A DNA stretch of 20,873 nt. Source: Bacillota bacterium. Its GTDB lineage: Bacteria; Bacillota; Dethiobacteria; SKNC01. The stretch is from positions 1 through 20,873 of the forward strand of contig SKLX01000005.1 in the NCBI GenBank assembly GCA_007121375.1. The letters are read 5' to 3'. Positions 1-8,102 of the stretch are shown in pieces. How positions within the stretch are numbered: the first letter of the stretch is position 1; every line of letters begins with the position of its first letter. The notes under the pieces were generated by a model. The model saw nothing but the letters and a program-made list of their open reading frames with translations. It was not told where the DNA came from and ran no database searches. A program made the position numbers and the translations under genes.

Positions 1-1157
1 ATAGCGGTGCGGACTACGTCCCGGGCATTATCCATGGCGTATTTTTCGTCATAAGAGATATGGTAGGATCCAGGTATCTTGGCAATGTTGGAAGTGGTGA
101 TGATTTTGGTGTGGAAGCACTCGGCTACCGCCCTGAGTCCGGGCATTACACACTGGACATCCACTACCATGGCGTCAATGGCGCCCGTCATCATTGGAAG
201 TTCCTGGGAAAGGTAGCTGGTTACAATGGGTACGCCCTGACGCATTAACACTTCGTTACCGGTGCAGCAAATACCCATGCACTTAACACCCTTGGCTCCC
301 GCTTCTTCAGCTTCTGATTTGAGTTCCTTGGCAGCTTTAACTACCATCTCGCTGAGGAGGGGGTTGTGGCCGTGGACCACCAGGTTAACCATGTCCTTGT
401 CGATTACGCCCATGTTGGCTTCAGACTTGACGGGCTTGGGTGTTCCAAAGAGGATGTCTGTAAGGTCGGTGGCAATGTGCATGCCCGTGTAATCGGAAAG
501 GGCACACTGGAGTCCACCAAAGATGATGCTGACGGGGTCAGCGTCCACACCAATGTGGGTCTGGTGAAGGAGCTCAACTACGCTGCCGTTAACGTTGGCA
601 GGATAGATGTCCCTCTCGTTGAAAATTTCTTTACGTCCTTCGGTGATGGTTGAGGTTAACCATACGGGTGGAGCGCCTTTGTAAGTACCAAAGTCCTCCA
701 GGGCCAGCTTGGCTACTTCCTTGGCCAGGGTAGCATCGTCTTTACCTTCGGTGCTTATGCCTACCCTTTCGGCAACCCTCTTTAGCTTATCAGGGTCGGT
801 AATCTGGTAGTCTTTGGCATGGCCTTCGGCCGTCTCCAGGAGTGTTTCCGCTATATGACGACCGTGGTCCGAGTGGGCAGAACATCCACCGGCAACGGCC
901 CTAACCACGTTCCTGGCGGTAATGGTGTAGGCGGTAGCACCGCAGATACCTTTGCTGGCTTTTTTAGTTATCCGGCAGGGACCGGCCAGGCAAATCTTAC
1001 AGCAGACCCCCGAATCACCGTAGTTACACTGGGGCTGCTGGTCCAGGTACCTTTGAAAGGCCGTATCATAACCCTTGTCTTCAACCTGTTCCAATATCTC
1101 TAGTGCTGCTGGATCAACGGTTCTTTTCATATCCTTCTTTTCTTTTTTAGCAGACAT
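1..1157 (-). CDS. cooS: Anaerobic Ni-Fe carbon monoxide dehydrogenase catalytic subunit, 3'-truncated by window edge
   Basis: Catalyses reversible CO oxidation to CO2 at a Ni-Fe-S cluster, either alone (CooS) or as the CODH partner of acetyl-CoA synthase (AcsA). The first 385 residues are present; the family is about 630-670 aa, so the C-terminal part lies left of the window. Visible are the N-terminal cysteine-rich segment for the intersubunit and B-type clusters (QPQC, then GVCCKICLAGPCRI and GICGA), a VHGHNP segment containing the C-cluster histidine, GICCTGNEVLMR, and a DVQC cysteine. The ATG start at 1157 is preceded by AGGAGGTTAGG. cooC lies about 90 bases upstream in the same direction. 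The N-terminus (KRTVDPAALE, QPQC) resembles the acetogen AcsA type as I remember it, but acsB would have to be sought outside the window, so acsA is an equally possible name. The enzyme family is clear; the subtype is inference. Confidence 0.95.
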   Translation of the reverse strand, partial: MSAKKEKKDMKRTVDPAALEILEQVEDKGYDTAFQRYLDQQPQCNYGDSGVCCKICLAGPCRITKKASKGICGATAYTITARNVVRAVAGGCSAHSDHGRHIAETLLETAEGHAKDYQITDPDKLKRVAERVGISTEGKDDATLAKEVAKLALEDFGTYKGAPPVWLTSTITEGRKEIFNERDIYPANVNGSVVELLHQTHIGVDADPVSIIFGGLQCALSDYTGMHIATDLTDILFGTPKPVKSEANMGVIDKDMVNLVVHGHNPLLSEMVVKAAKELKSEAEEAGAKGVKCMGICCTGNEVLMRQGVPIVTSYLSQELPMMTGAIDAMVVDVQCVMPGLRAVAECFHTKIITTSNIAKIPGSYHISYDEKYAMDNARDVVRTA

Positions 1158-1247
1158 TTTTTTCCTAACCTCCTTAAATCTTTTTAATCACACCTCGTGC
1201 AAAATGATGTTGTTTTTAAGCAGCGAGTAATGTGTTACTTCCCTTGG

Positions 1248-2015
1248 TTAACTGCTCACCTCCTCTAAAATCTTTTTATAAATTTCTTCCAGGTTGGGTA
1301 ACAACTCTTCACTATCTAAAACTCCTGCTTCCTCCGACATAGCCTTTTCCCATTCCTTTTCATCGAAGCTTACAGTCCCAATTAGCTCTTCTTCCGTAAA
1401 TTGTGAGGAAAGAAATTCTTTTTCTTTCTCATGTCTTATTTTATTACCCAAAACTTTAGCCTTCTTTATTCCCAGGTCCCGGGCCAGCTGCTGAACGACC
1501 CTGGTGGTCTGAACACTTACCTTGGTAGGTTCAGTGATAATAATAATGAGATCTACTCCCTCGGAAGTGCCCCGGGTTAAATGCTCAATCCCGGCGCTCA
1601 TGTCCAGTATTACTACATCCTCCTGGTCAAAAAGAAGGGAATTTAAAACAGCATTAAGAAAGGAATTCTCCTTGCAGTAGCAAGCTGAACCCCCTTGCTT
1701 AACACCACCCATCCTTAAGAACTTAATGTTACCCATCTTCAAACTGTAATCTTCAACCACATCATCAACTTCGGGGTTCAAATCATAAAAAAGACCCCCT
1801 CCACTGCTTTTGTCATTGATGACTTCTTTCATATCAATTAATGGCTGTAATTTGGCTAAATCTTCTCTCTTAAAACCCAGGGTTTGCCCCAGGCTGACAT
1901 CAGGATCGGCATCAACAGCATAAACAGAATAACCATCCCTGGAAAAAGCTTTAACCAGATTTGCTGCAACCGTAGTTTTCCCAACACCGCCTTTTCCGGA
2001 TATTGCTATCTTCAA
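1248..2015 (-). CDS. cooC: CooC-type CO dehydrogenase maturation ATPase
   Basis: A MinD/ParA-like P-loop ATPase that serves Ni insertion into the CO dehydrogenase C-cluster. The deviant Walker A motif GKGGVGKTT is at residues 7-15, DADPD follows near residue 35, and a CXC motif (Cys112, Cys114) sits in GGSACYCKEN. That CXC pair is the Ni/Zn-binding dimer motif of CooC1. I place the start at a TTG (2015) because AGGAGG lies 10 bases before it. This gives 255 aa, beginning with the usual KIAISGKGG, and puts the cysteines at the positions known for CooC1. An ATG 14 codons upstream (2057) gives an open frame, but it would place the ribosome binding site inside the gene. cooC precedes the CODH gene by about 90 bases, so co-transcription is likely. 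No CO-responsive operator was recognised. Confidence 0.93.
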   Translation of the reverse strand: MKIAISGKGGVGKTTVAANLVKAFSRDGYSVYAVDADPDVSLGQTLGFKREDLAKLQPLIDMKEVINDKSSGGGLFYDLNPEVDDVVEDYSLKMGNIKFLRMGGVKQGGSACYCKENSFLNAVLNSLLFDQEDVVILDMSAGIEHLTRGTSEGVDLIIIITEPTKVSVQTTRVVQQLARDLGIKKAKVLGNKIRHEKEKEFLSSQFTEEELIGTVSFDEKEWEKAMSEEAGVLDSEELLPNLEEIYKKILEEVSS

Positions 2016-2296
2016 GCCTGCAAAACCTCCTAATTTTCTTATAGAGATAAATATCAAGACTGTAAAAGCAATAAAATATTTAACTCTTTTTGTAGTGTCC
2101 TTGATACATATTCGACGAGTTTAAAAAAAATCCTTTTTTTAAGATAAGTTCTTTTCTTCACAAGCTGACGGTACGTACAGAAATTTGCCCTTTATAATAT
2201 ACTCATTGTTTATTCTATTTCGTTAAATCTTAAGATTATTCCTGCTGCAGAAAATGAAAAATATTTCTACCAAATAAATATTATCTACACTCATGA
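2016..2296. other. Intergenic region upstream of cooC, no gene seen
   Basis: About 280 AT-rich bases lie between the clpC terminator and cooC. It holds an AT-only inverted repeat around 2121-2142 and a small GGTACGTAC palindrome near 2170. The cooC promoter should lie here, but no convincing -35/-10 pair or CooA/RcoM-type operator is visible. Confidence 0.5.
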
Positions 2297-2340
2297 ATAG
2301 AAAAGGACTTCCCCTATATATAGGGGAAGTCCTTTTCTAT
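2297..2340 (-). terminator. Perfect 44-bp palindrome, probable terminator of the ctsR-clpC operon
   Basis: Two perfect 22-base arms (2297-2318 and 2319-2340) meet at a central TATATATA. Each arm has an A-rich outer part, GGACTTCCCC in the middle and a T-rich end, so the RNA folds into a long stem with a CCTTTTCTAT tail on either strand. It lies about 65 bases after the clpC stop, where an operon-end terminator is expected. Its symmetry makes it potentially bidirectional. Confidence 0.8.
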
Positions 2341-2406
2341 ATCAAACGCCATTTAATTCCTTAATTTATTACTTACCTTGCCCTTACTTGCCTTTCCTTC
2401 CCTAAT

Positions 2407-4857
2407 TTAGCTGGGAAGCTTTTCCTGGGAGGTTTTCTTTATATTAAAGGTCAACTCTCCATCTTTGTAGTCGCAAACTACTGTATGGCCTTGAGTGAAG
2501 GTGCCTTTGAGCATTTCCTCTGAGAGCTTATCTTCCACATAGCGCTGAATAGCCCTCCTCAGGGGTCTGGCACCATAAACGGGATCATATCCTTCCTCGG
2601 CCAGGAACTCCCTGGCGGCAACTGTTACCTCCAGCTTCATGCCGTAGTCTTCCATTCTTCCCATCAGCTCTTGAAGCATGAGTCCTACAATCTCCTTCAA
2701 GTGATCCTTGCTCAAGGAGTGGAATACAATCACTTCATCAATACGGTTCAGAAATTCAGGTTTAAAGGCCTTCTTAAGTTCTCCCATAACCTGGTCCTTC
2801 ATCACCTGGTAAGAACTTTCTTCATCCACTGGCCTGAAGCCTACTGTAGATTGTTTTTTAATGTGGCTTACTCCTACGTTTGAAGTCATAATAATTGCCG
2901 TGTTTCTAAAGTCAACGGTTCTTCCCTTACCATCGGTAAGGCGACCATCCTCCAGGACCTGGAGCAGGACATTAAACACTTCCGGGTGGGCCTTTTCAAT
3001 CTCATCCAGGAGGATTACAGAGTAGGGCCTTCTTCTAACCCGTTCTGTCAACTGACCTCCCTCTTCAAAGCCTACATATCCCGGAGGTGCCCCAATAAGG
3101 CGGGCGGTAGTATGCCTTTCCATATACTCGGACATATCCAGCCTCAGAATGGCATCCTCATCTCCAAAAAGGGCTTCCGCCAGGGCCCGGGCCAGTTCCG
3201 TTTTACCAACTCCGGTAGGTCCAAGGAAAATAAAGGATCCAATGGGCCTCTTGGGATCTTTTAGCCCTGCCCGGGCTCTTCGCACCGCTCGGGAAACCGC
3301 ATAAACAGCTTCATCCTGCCCCACAACCCGATGGTGGAGCACCTCTTCCAGCTTGAGCAGCCTCTGGGATTCTTCTTCGGCCAACTTCTTCACAGGAATT
3401 CCTGTCCAGCTGGAAACAATCTGGGCAACATCCTCTTCTGATACCACTGACTTGTCGGTGACCTTCTTTTGTTCCCATTCCCTTTTCATACTCTCCATCT
3501 CTTCCTTTACTTTCTGCTCCTTATCCCTGAGTTTAGCAGCCAGTTCAAACTCCTGACTCCTGATGGCAGCTTCCTTTTCGTTTCGAACGTTTTCCAGATT
3601 TTCTTCCAGTTTTTTCAGGTCCGGAGGGGGCATGTAAGCCTTTAACCTCACCCGGGAACCCGCCTCATCAATTAAGTCAATGGCCTTGTCAGGCAGAAAA
3701 CGGTCCGTGATATAACGGTCAGAAAGCTTAACCGCCGCATCCATGGCTTCGTCGGTTATCTCAACCCGATGGTGAGCCTCATAGCGGTCCCTCAGCCCTT
3801 TCAAGATAGCCAGAGCTTCCTCCTTGGTAGGCTCTTCCACAGTTATTGGTTGAAATCTCCTTTCCAGGGCAGAATCCTTTTCTACGTACTTGCGGTATTC
3901 ATCCAGGGTAGTAGCCCCCACACACTGGAGCTCTCCCCGGGCCAGGGCAGGCTTAAGAATATTGGAAGCATCAATAGCTCCTTCTGCTGCTCCGGCGCCG
4001 ATAATGGTATGGAGTTCATCAATAAAGACAATCATGTTACCCGCCTGGCGTATCTCATCAATTAATTTTCTTAGCCTCTCTTCAAATTCACCCCGGTACT
4101 TGGTTCCGGCAACTACTGCAGACAGCTCCAGAGTAACAACCCTTTTATCCTTTAATATTTCGGGTATATCTCCGTTAGTAATCCTTTGGGCAAGTCCTTC
4201 GGCTATAGCTGTTTTACCTACCCCCGGCTCACCTATCAAGCAGGGATTGTTCTTGGTGCGACGGCTTAAGATCTGGATTACCCTTTCTATTTCCATTCCT
4301 CGTCCTATTACCGGGTCCAGTTTTCCTTCCTTGGCCATCCTGGTCAGGTCCTTGCCAAAGGTATCTACCGTGGGGGTCTTGCTTCCCTTTTCCTGGGCAG
4401 CGGAAGATCCTCCCGCGTCTCCACCCAGCAGGTGAATAACCTGTACACGAGCCCTCTTCAGGTCAACCCCCAGGTTGCCCAGAACCCGGGCAGCAATTCC
4501 TTCCCCTTCCCGGATCAATCCCAGGAGCAGGTGCTCTGTGCCCACATAATTATGTCCCAGGTTTCTTCCTTCTTCTATAGCTAACTCAATAACCTTTTTT
4601 GCCCGGGGAGTGTAACTAACACTCTGTAAAACAGGCTTATCGCCTTTACCAATTATTTTTTCTACTTCCTGGCGCACTTTGGCTAAATCTACCCCCAGTT
4701 TCTGGAGAGATTTAGCGGCAATTCCTTCACCTTCCCTTACCAGACCCAGGAGCAGATGCTCCGTGCCCACAAAATTATGGTTTAATCTTTTTGCTTCTTC
4801 CTGGGCCAAGAAAAGAACTTTCTGGGCCCTCTCCGTAAAACGACCAAACATAAACAT
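2407..4857 (-). CDS. clpC: ClpC, AAA+ unfoldase of the ClpCP protease
   Basis: Hsp100 unfoldase that feeds substrates, including arginine-phosphorylated proteins, into ClpP. At 816 aa it has the normal family length. It has a double Clp N repeat (about 1-145, both with GTEHLLLGL), AAA domain 1 with Walker A GEPGVGKT (about 209-216) and Walker B VFIDE, a middle UVR-like coiled segment (about 420-460), and AAA domain 2 with GPTGVGKT (about 546-553) and LLDEIEKAHP. A VGF tripeptide sits in the region expected for the ClpP-docking loop. The ATG at 4857 follows GAGGTGA at good spacing. It is the last gene of ctsR-mcsA-mcsB-clpC, 55 bases after mcsB, with a strong palindromic terminator beyond it. 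Regulation by CtsR is inferred from the operator upstream of ctsR. Confidence 0.98.
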   Translation of the reverse strand: MFMFGRFTERAQKVLFLAQEEAKRLNHNFVGTEHLLLGLVREGEGIAAKSLQKLGVDLAKVRQEVEKIIGKGDKPVLQSVSYTPRAKKVIELAIEEGRNLGHNYVGTEHLLLGLIREGEGIAARVLGNLGVDLKRARVQVIHLLGGDAGGSSAAQEKGSKTPTVDTFGKDLTRMAKEGKLDPVIGRGMEIERVIQILSRRTKNNPCLIGEPGVGKTAIAEGLAQRITNGDIPEILKDKRVVTLELSAVVAGTKYRGEFEERLRKLIDEIRQAGNMIVFIDELHTIIGAGAAEGAIDASNILKPALARGELQCVGATTLDEYRKYVEKDSALERRFQPITVEEPTKEEALAILKGLRDRYEAHHRVEITDEAMDAAVKLSDRYITDRFLPDKAIDLIDEAGSRVRLKAYMPPPDLKKLEENLENVRNEKEAAIRSQEFELAAKLRDKEQKVKEEMESMKREWEQKKVTDKSVVSEEDVAQIVSSWTGIPVKKLAEEESQRLLKLEEVLHHRVVGQDEAVYAVSRAVRRARAGLKDPKRPIGSFIFLGPTGVGKTELARALAEALFGDEDAILRLDMSEYMERHTTARLIGAPPGYVGFEEGGQLTERVRRRPYSVILLDEIEKAHPEVFNVLLQVLEDGRLTDGKGRTVDFRNTAIIMTSNVGVSHIKKQSTVGFRPVDEESSYQVMKDQVMGELKKAFKPEFLNRIDEVIVFHSLSKDHLKEIVGLMLQELMGRMEDYGMKLEVTVAAREFLAEEGYDPVYGARPLRRAIQRYVEDKLSEEMLKGTFTQGHTVVCDYKDGELTFNIKKTSQEKLPS

Positions 4858-4912
4858 TTATTTCACCTCACCCTTTTTTATGAAAAATACTTTTTCCTAT
4901 GGTTTAAAACAT

Positions 4913-5974
4913 TTAATGGGTTTTTCCTTCCAGCATCTCCCTTATTAGAGTTGCCCGGCATACATCCCTTTCATAAGAGTCCAGTTCTTTCTCCTGGATT
5001 TTTTGCAGGTAAGCGGGACGGATAACTACCAGGAGCTGGTTTAACACTTTCCTGTCCAGCTCAATAAGCCCTAAATCCATTCCCAGGCGCAAATCGGAAA
5101 TTAGCTGCATGGCTTCCTGGGAACCTATAATTCTTGCATTGGAAAGAATGCCCAGTGCCCTTCCGGCCCGATCCGCCACCCTTTCCCTTCCTTCATTTAA
5201 AAGGGCCTGCCTGGCTGCTTCTTCCTGTTCTATTAACTGCCTGGCCACTACATGTATATTTCTGATAATTTCCTTTTCCTTCTGGCCAAGGGTAATCTGG
5301 TTAGATATCTGGACTATATTCCCAACAACTTCCGTTCCTTCCCCATACAATCCCCTGACTATCAAGCCTACCTGGGAAAGGGCGGAAAGAATACGGTTTA
5401 TCTGTTTGTTAATTACCAGCCCCGGAAGGTGCATCATCAAGGAGGCTCTGACCCCGGTACCTACATTAGTAGGACAGGCAGTCAGGTAGCCAAGCTCTTC
5501 ATCAAAGGCATAGTCCAGCCTTTCCTCCAAAAGGTCATCCAGGGAATCCGCCAGCTCCCATGCATTTTCCAGCTGCAGCCCCGGGTAAAGGCACTGTATC
5601 CTTATGTGATCTTCCTCGTTAATCATAATATTAACGGCTTCATCCTCCCGAAGAAGCATAAAGCTGTTGTTTGAATCCTTTACCAGTTGAGGGCTGATTA
5701 TATGCTTTTCCATACACAGCTGTCTATCCAGTTGACTTAATTCTGTCAGATTATAAAACTCATAATTTTCAAAGGTTTCTTTATTGTTTTCCACCAAACC
5801 CTTTACCAGGGAATAAATCTTCTCCCTCTGGTCATCGGAAGCCAGATAGGGAAAGGGAATCTCTTTGAGGTTTCTGGCTAATCGAATACGGCTGCTTAAA
5901 ACAATTTCAGAATTAGGACCTGCTCCCTCCATCCACTTACTGAGCCTGGTCATCTGGAAATTTCCTTCATTCAT
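4913..5974 (-). CDS. mcsB: McsB protein-arginine kinase
   Basis: ATP:guanido phosphotransferase-family kinase that phosphorylates arginines on proteins, including CtsR, and marks them for ClpCP. The phosphagen-kinase-like core is recognisable from SSRIRLARNL, CPTNVGTGVRAS and the YGEGTEVVGN loop. The C-terminus carries RDVCRA (about residues 336-341), matching the RDXXRA phospho-arginine-sensing motif of McsB at nearly the same position. I chose the ATG at 5974 (353 aa), preceded by GGTGGGGAG. A GTG five codons earlier (5989) is possible but has no site at proper distance. The start overlaps the end of mcsA by 8 bases, implying translational coupling with its activator. Confidence 0.96.
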   Translation of the reverse strand: MNEGNFQMTRLSKWMEGAGPNSEIVLSSRIRLARNLKEIPFPYLASDDQREKIYSLVKGLVENNKETFENYEFYNLTELSQLDRQLCMEKHIISPQLVKDSNNSFMLLREDEAVNIMINEEDHIRIQCLYPGLQLENAWELADSLDDLLEERLDYAFDEELGYLTACPTNVGTGVRASLMMHLPGLVINKQINRILSALSQVGLIVRGLYGEGTEVVGNIVQISNQITLGQKEKEIIRNIHVVARQLIEQEEAARQALLNEGRERVADRAGRALGILSNARIIGSQEAMQLISDLRLGMDLGLIELDRKVLNQLLVVIRPAYLQKIQEKELDSYERDVCRATLIREMLEGKTH

Positions 5975-6506
5975 TTTTTTTCTCCCCACCTTTCACCTCA
6001 TTCTCCAACTCCTTAATCTTATCGCGGATTTTAGCTGCTTCTTCAAATTCCTCCTGGGCAATTTTTTGCTGGAGCTCTGCCCGCATATCCTTAATTTCTT
6101 TTTTAACCCTGATTTTGGATCCGGAGCGGTGAGGGACTTTGCCTGTATGGTGAGCACTGCCGTGAATTCTTTTAAGGAGGGAATTTAATCTCTCCCCAAA
6201 AAACCCATAACACTTACTGCATCCCAGGCGTCCTATCTGGCTGAATTGGGCATATGTTAGCCCACAATTATCGCATTGTATTTTAGTTGTTGGGGCAGGA
6301 ACCCCAACCGGAGCTTCAAGTCCATCCACATCCAGGAGTCCGGAAAAAAAATGATGTATAGAAAATTTTGGCTCGAAAGCAAATTCCAGCTCACCCTTTT
6401 CACTGGCGCACTGCTGGCAAAGATGAAATTCCTTTTTATTATTATTGATTATCTTGGTAAGATGAACTGTAGCTTTTTTGTTTTTGCACTCCTGACAGAA
6501 CAACAC
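5967..6506 (-). CDS. mcsA: McsA, zinc-binding activator of McsB
   Basis: Adaptor that activates the McsB kinase and modulates CtsR. It shows four CXXC zinc motifs (Cys4/7, Cys30/33, Cys78/81, Cys96/99) and a C-terminal UVR domain (QQKIAQEEFEEAAKIRDKI). At 179 aa it has the usual McsA layout and length. The start is not ATG: reading backward from CQEC gives TTG (6503) and GTG (6506), with AGGGGG just upstream. GTG is kept, but either is possible. The gene lies about 43 bases after ctsR and overlaps mcsB by 8 bases. Confidence 0.95.
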   Translation of the reverse strand: MLFCQECKNKKATVHLTKIINNNKKEFHLCQQCASEKGELEFAFEPKFSIHHFFSGLLDVDGLEAPVGVPAPTTKIQCDNCGLTYAQFSQIGRLGCSKCYGFFGERLNSLLKRIHGSAHHTGKVPHRSGSKIRVKKEIKDMRAELQQKIAQEEFEEAAKIRDKIKELENEVKGGEKKNE

Positions 6507-6549
6507 ATATACCCCCTATTTCATTGACTAATACCCTTAATGTCTAATA

Positions 6550-7017
6550 CTATTTGTCTTTTAATATAGCCTCCAGCATGGCCAACAGAAACTTCTTGTT
6601 AGCCTCTTCCCCCGAGGAAAAATGATCGGTTAGGGAGCCAAGGACTTCAAATGCTCCCTCCATAATCCTTCCTTCTCGCCGGGTGATAATTTTTTCCTGG
6701 TAAAGTCTATAAATTATATCTACTACCTGCTCCTTACTCAACTCTTTGTCTCGCAGGTCCTTTATAATATCAGAAAGATCTCGGGATTTAAAGCCCTCAA
6801 TTTTAATTATCCTGATATACCCACCACCACCCCGGCGACTTTCTACTAAAAAACCCTTTTCCAGTGTGAAGCGGGTTGAAAGGACATAGTTTATTTGAGA
6901 AGGAACACATTTAAACTTAACCGCCAGGTCTCCCCTTTGGATAAGAATGTACTCCCTGGTGGATAACTCCAATAGCTGCTTTAAATAAAATTCTATGCTG
7001 TCAGCCAGATTTGGAAT
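6550..7017 (-). CDS. ctsR: CtsR heat-shock repressor, apparently initiated at an ATT codon
   Basis: Winged-helix repressor of class III heat-shock genes. Diagnostic segments are KCVPSQINYVLSTRFTLEKGF and the heat-sensing tetraglycine wing ESRRGGGGYIRI. The first ordinary start codon (TTG at 6972) gives only 140 aa and cuts off helix 1. In the same frame upstream lie 15 further codons reading IPNLADSIEFYLKQL, which match the family N-terminus (type MPNLADxIExYLKxLL). No ATG, GTG or TTG starts that segment. An ATT at 7017 does, preceded by an AGGAGG-GGGTGG ribosome binding site. Using ATT gives 155 aa (B. subtilis CtsR has 154) and places Arg62 and the glycines at 63-66, as in characterised homologues. 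The ATT start is inferred; the gene identity is not in doubt. Confidence 0.9.
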   Translation of the reverse strand: MPNLADSIEFYLKQLLELSTREYILIQRGDLAVKFKCVPSQINYVLSTRFTLEKGFLVESRRGGGGYIRIIKIEGFKSRDLSDIIKDLRDKELSKEQVVDIIYRLYQEKIITRREGRIMEGAFEVLGSLTDHFSSGEEANKKFLLAMLEAILKDK

Positions 7018-7041
7018 ATTTCCACCCCCTCCTCCCGTTAG

Positions 7042-7058
7042 TTTGACCTTCTTTGACC
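7042..7058 (-). promoter_or_regulatory. CtsR operator
   Basis: The minus strand reads GGTCAAA-GAA-GGTCAAA, a perfect heptad direct repeat with a 3-base spacer. This is the consensus CtsR box. It lies just downstream of the -10 element and upstream of the ctsR ribosome binding site, so CtsR should autorepress the operon. Confidence 0.95.
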
Positions 7059-7068
7059 TTTATATTCT

Positions 7069-7096
7069 ATCATACAGGAAAAAATTTATTTTTCAA
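7069..7096 (-). promoter_or_regulatory. SigA-type promoter of the ctsR-mcsA-mcsB-clpC operon
   Basis: TTGAAA (7091-7096) and TATGAT (7069-7074) are separated by 16 bases on the minus strand. The CtsR box begins about 10 bases downstream, over the expected transcription start. Confidence 0.75.
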
Positions 7097-7180
7097 GGAT
7101 AAAATATGGCCCTCCTAACTTATATATAGCCATTATCGTTTATTATTTCGCAATTAATGGTTTTTATTAACTAATATTTA

Positions 7181-7206
7181 AAAAGGCACCTTAAGAGTGC
7201 CTTTTT
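7181..7206 (-). terminator. Intrinsic terminator after the MgtC-family gene
   Basis: AAAAGGCAC and GTGCCTTTT form a hairpin with a short AT-rich loop. On the minus strand it is followed by TTTTTAAATA. It lies about 50 bases after the mgtC-like stop and before the ctsR promoter, so it insulates the heat-shock operon. Confidence 0.85.
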
Positions 7207-7254
7207 CTCTGCCTTCACCATATCTAAAAGCTAACCTTTTTATTATCCTTCTTT

Positions 7255-7998
7255 TTATAATTCTTTATCCTGCCGGAAAAAGGGAAATAAACTTTTATCC
7301 ACTTCTTCCCCATCCCAGGTCATCTCCAAAACTTCATCCAGTTGAATAACCTTTTGAAAAAGCTCTTCTGAAGAAAAATCAGGTGGTACCCTGAGCATAA
7401 AGGAAAGGGAAATGACTTTCGCCTGGTAAGCCTCTAAATATTCCGCCTCACTCATGTCTACGCTGGTGATGTTTATCCCCAGGTTACCAAAAACTCCTCC
7501 TATCCTTCCCAGAAGCCCCGGCTTATCCACCGCCCTAATGGTAAGGGAGCGAAGGCGCTGCTTTCTACCCAGGTAGGTTTCCACCCCTTTAAGGGTGTAA
7601 AGACTGGTAAGGAGAATAAAAGTAGTTACCAGAGCGCCTAAATAAAATCCACCGCCGATAGACAGGCCGATAACGGCCACCACCCACAAACTGGCTGCTG
7701 TAGTCAAACCTCTTATGGTATTACCATGCCGTAAAATAGTTCCCGCTCCTAAAAAACCAATACCGCTTATGGCATGGGAGGCTATGCGGGAAGGGTCTGC
7801 CCCCCTTCCAATTTCTCCTAAATCCCCAGCAAAGGCGTAGGTTGATAGCTGCATTACCAGGGAACAACCTACACAAACCAGGATATGGGTTCTAAAACCA
7901 GCAGGCCTGGCGTGCCTTTCCCTCTCGAATCCTACCAATCCACCCAGCAGGGCTGCTAAAACAAGCCTTAAAATAAGTTCCCCATGACTTATAACCAT
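7255..7998 (-). CDS. MgtC/SapB-family membrane protein with C-terminal ACT-like domain
   Basis: Polytopic inner-membrane protein of the MgtC/SapB family, linked in other bacteria to magnesium limitation and modulation of membrane energetics; its role here is unknown. The N-terminal half carries family signatures: LGGLVGFERERHARPAGFRTHILVCVG, then GIGFLGAGTILR and GLTTAASLWVVAVIGLSIG, with several hydrophobic segments. The C-terminal part (from about residue 150: LTIRAVDKPGLLGRIGGVFGNLGINI) looks like a soluble ACT domain, known in some MgtC proteins. The ATG at 7998 (247 aa) follows GGGGAG at 8 bases; a GTG three codons earlier is less likely. It has its own promoter just after thiE and ends at a terminator, so it is probably monocistronic. 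Confidence 0.9.
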   Translation of the reverse strand: MVISHGELILRLVLAALLGGLVGFERERHARPAGFRTHILVCVGCSLVMQLSTYAFAGDLGEIGRGADPSRIASHAISGIGFLGAGTILRHGNTIRGLTTAASLWVVAVIGLSIGGGFYLGALVTTFILLTSLYTLKGVETYLGRKQRLRSLTIRAVDKPGLLGRIGGVFGNLGINITSVDMSEAEYLEAYQAKVISLSFMLRVPPDFSSEELFQKVIQLDEVLEMTWDGEEVDKSLFPFFRQDKEL

Positions 7999-8040
7999 TC
8001 TCGCCACTCCCCAAATCCCTTATATCTATATTATAAAGCC

Positions 8041-8069
8041 ATTATATTTATTTTCCTTTCAAAGGTCAA
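8041..8069 (-). promoter_or_regulatory. SigA-type promoter upstream of the MgtC-family gene
   Basis: TTGACC (8064-8069) and a perfect TATAAT (8041-8046) are separated by 17 bases, about 45 bases upstream of the start codon. This is one of the best promoter matches in the window. Confidence 0.8.
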
Positions 8070-8102
8070 TAATATTTCGGAATTTTCAAATTTTTCTGCC
8101 TT

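Noticed and set aside
1..1103. Several plus-strand open frames opposite the CO dehydrogenase gene
   Set aside because: The minus strand encodes a continuous, conserved CODH; the plus frames have no family resemblance.
2090..2120. TGTCC...CGACG pair resembling a CRP/CooA-type operator upstream of cooC
   Set aside because: The half-site spacing is far larger than the 6 bases expected between half-sites, and the halves are imperfect.
2105..2122. CGTCGAA heptamer like a Spo0A box upstream of cooC
   Set aside because: One mismatch to TGTCGAA, no second box, and no reason for Spo0A control of cooC.
3890..4435. 181-codon plus-strand open frame opposite clpC
   Set aside because: It is antisense to conserved ClpC AAA sequence, has low-complexity Ser/Pro-rich composition and no ribosome binding site. 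It is a shadow frame.
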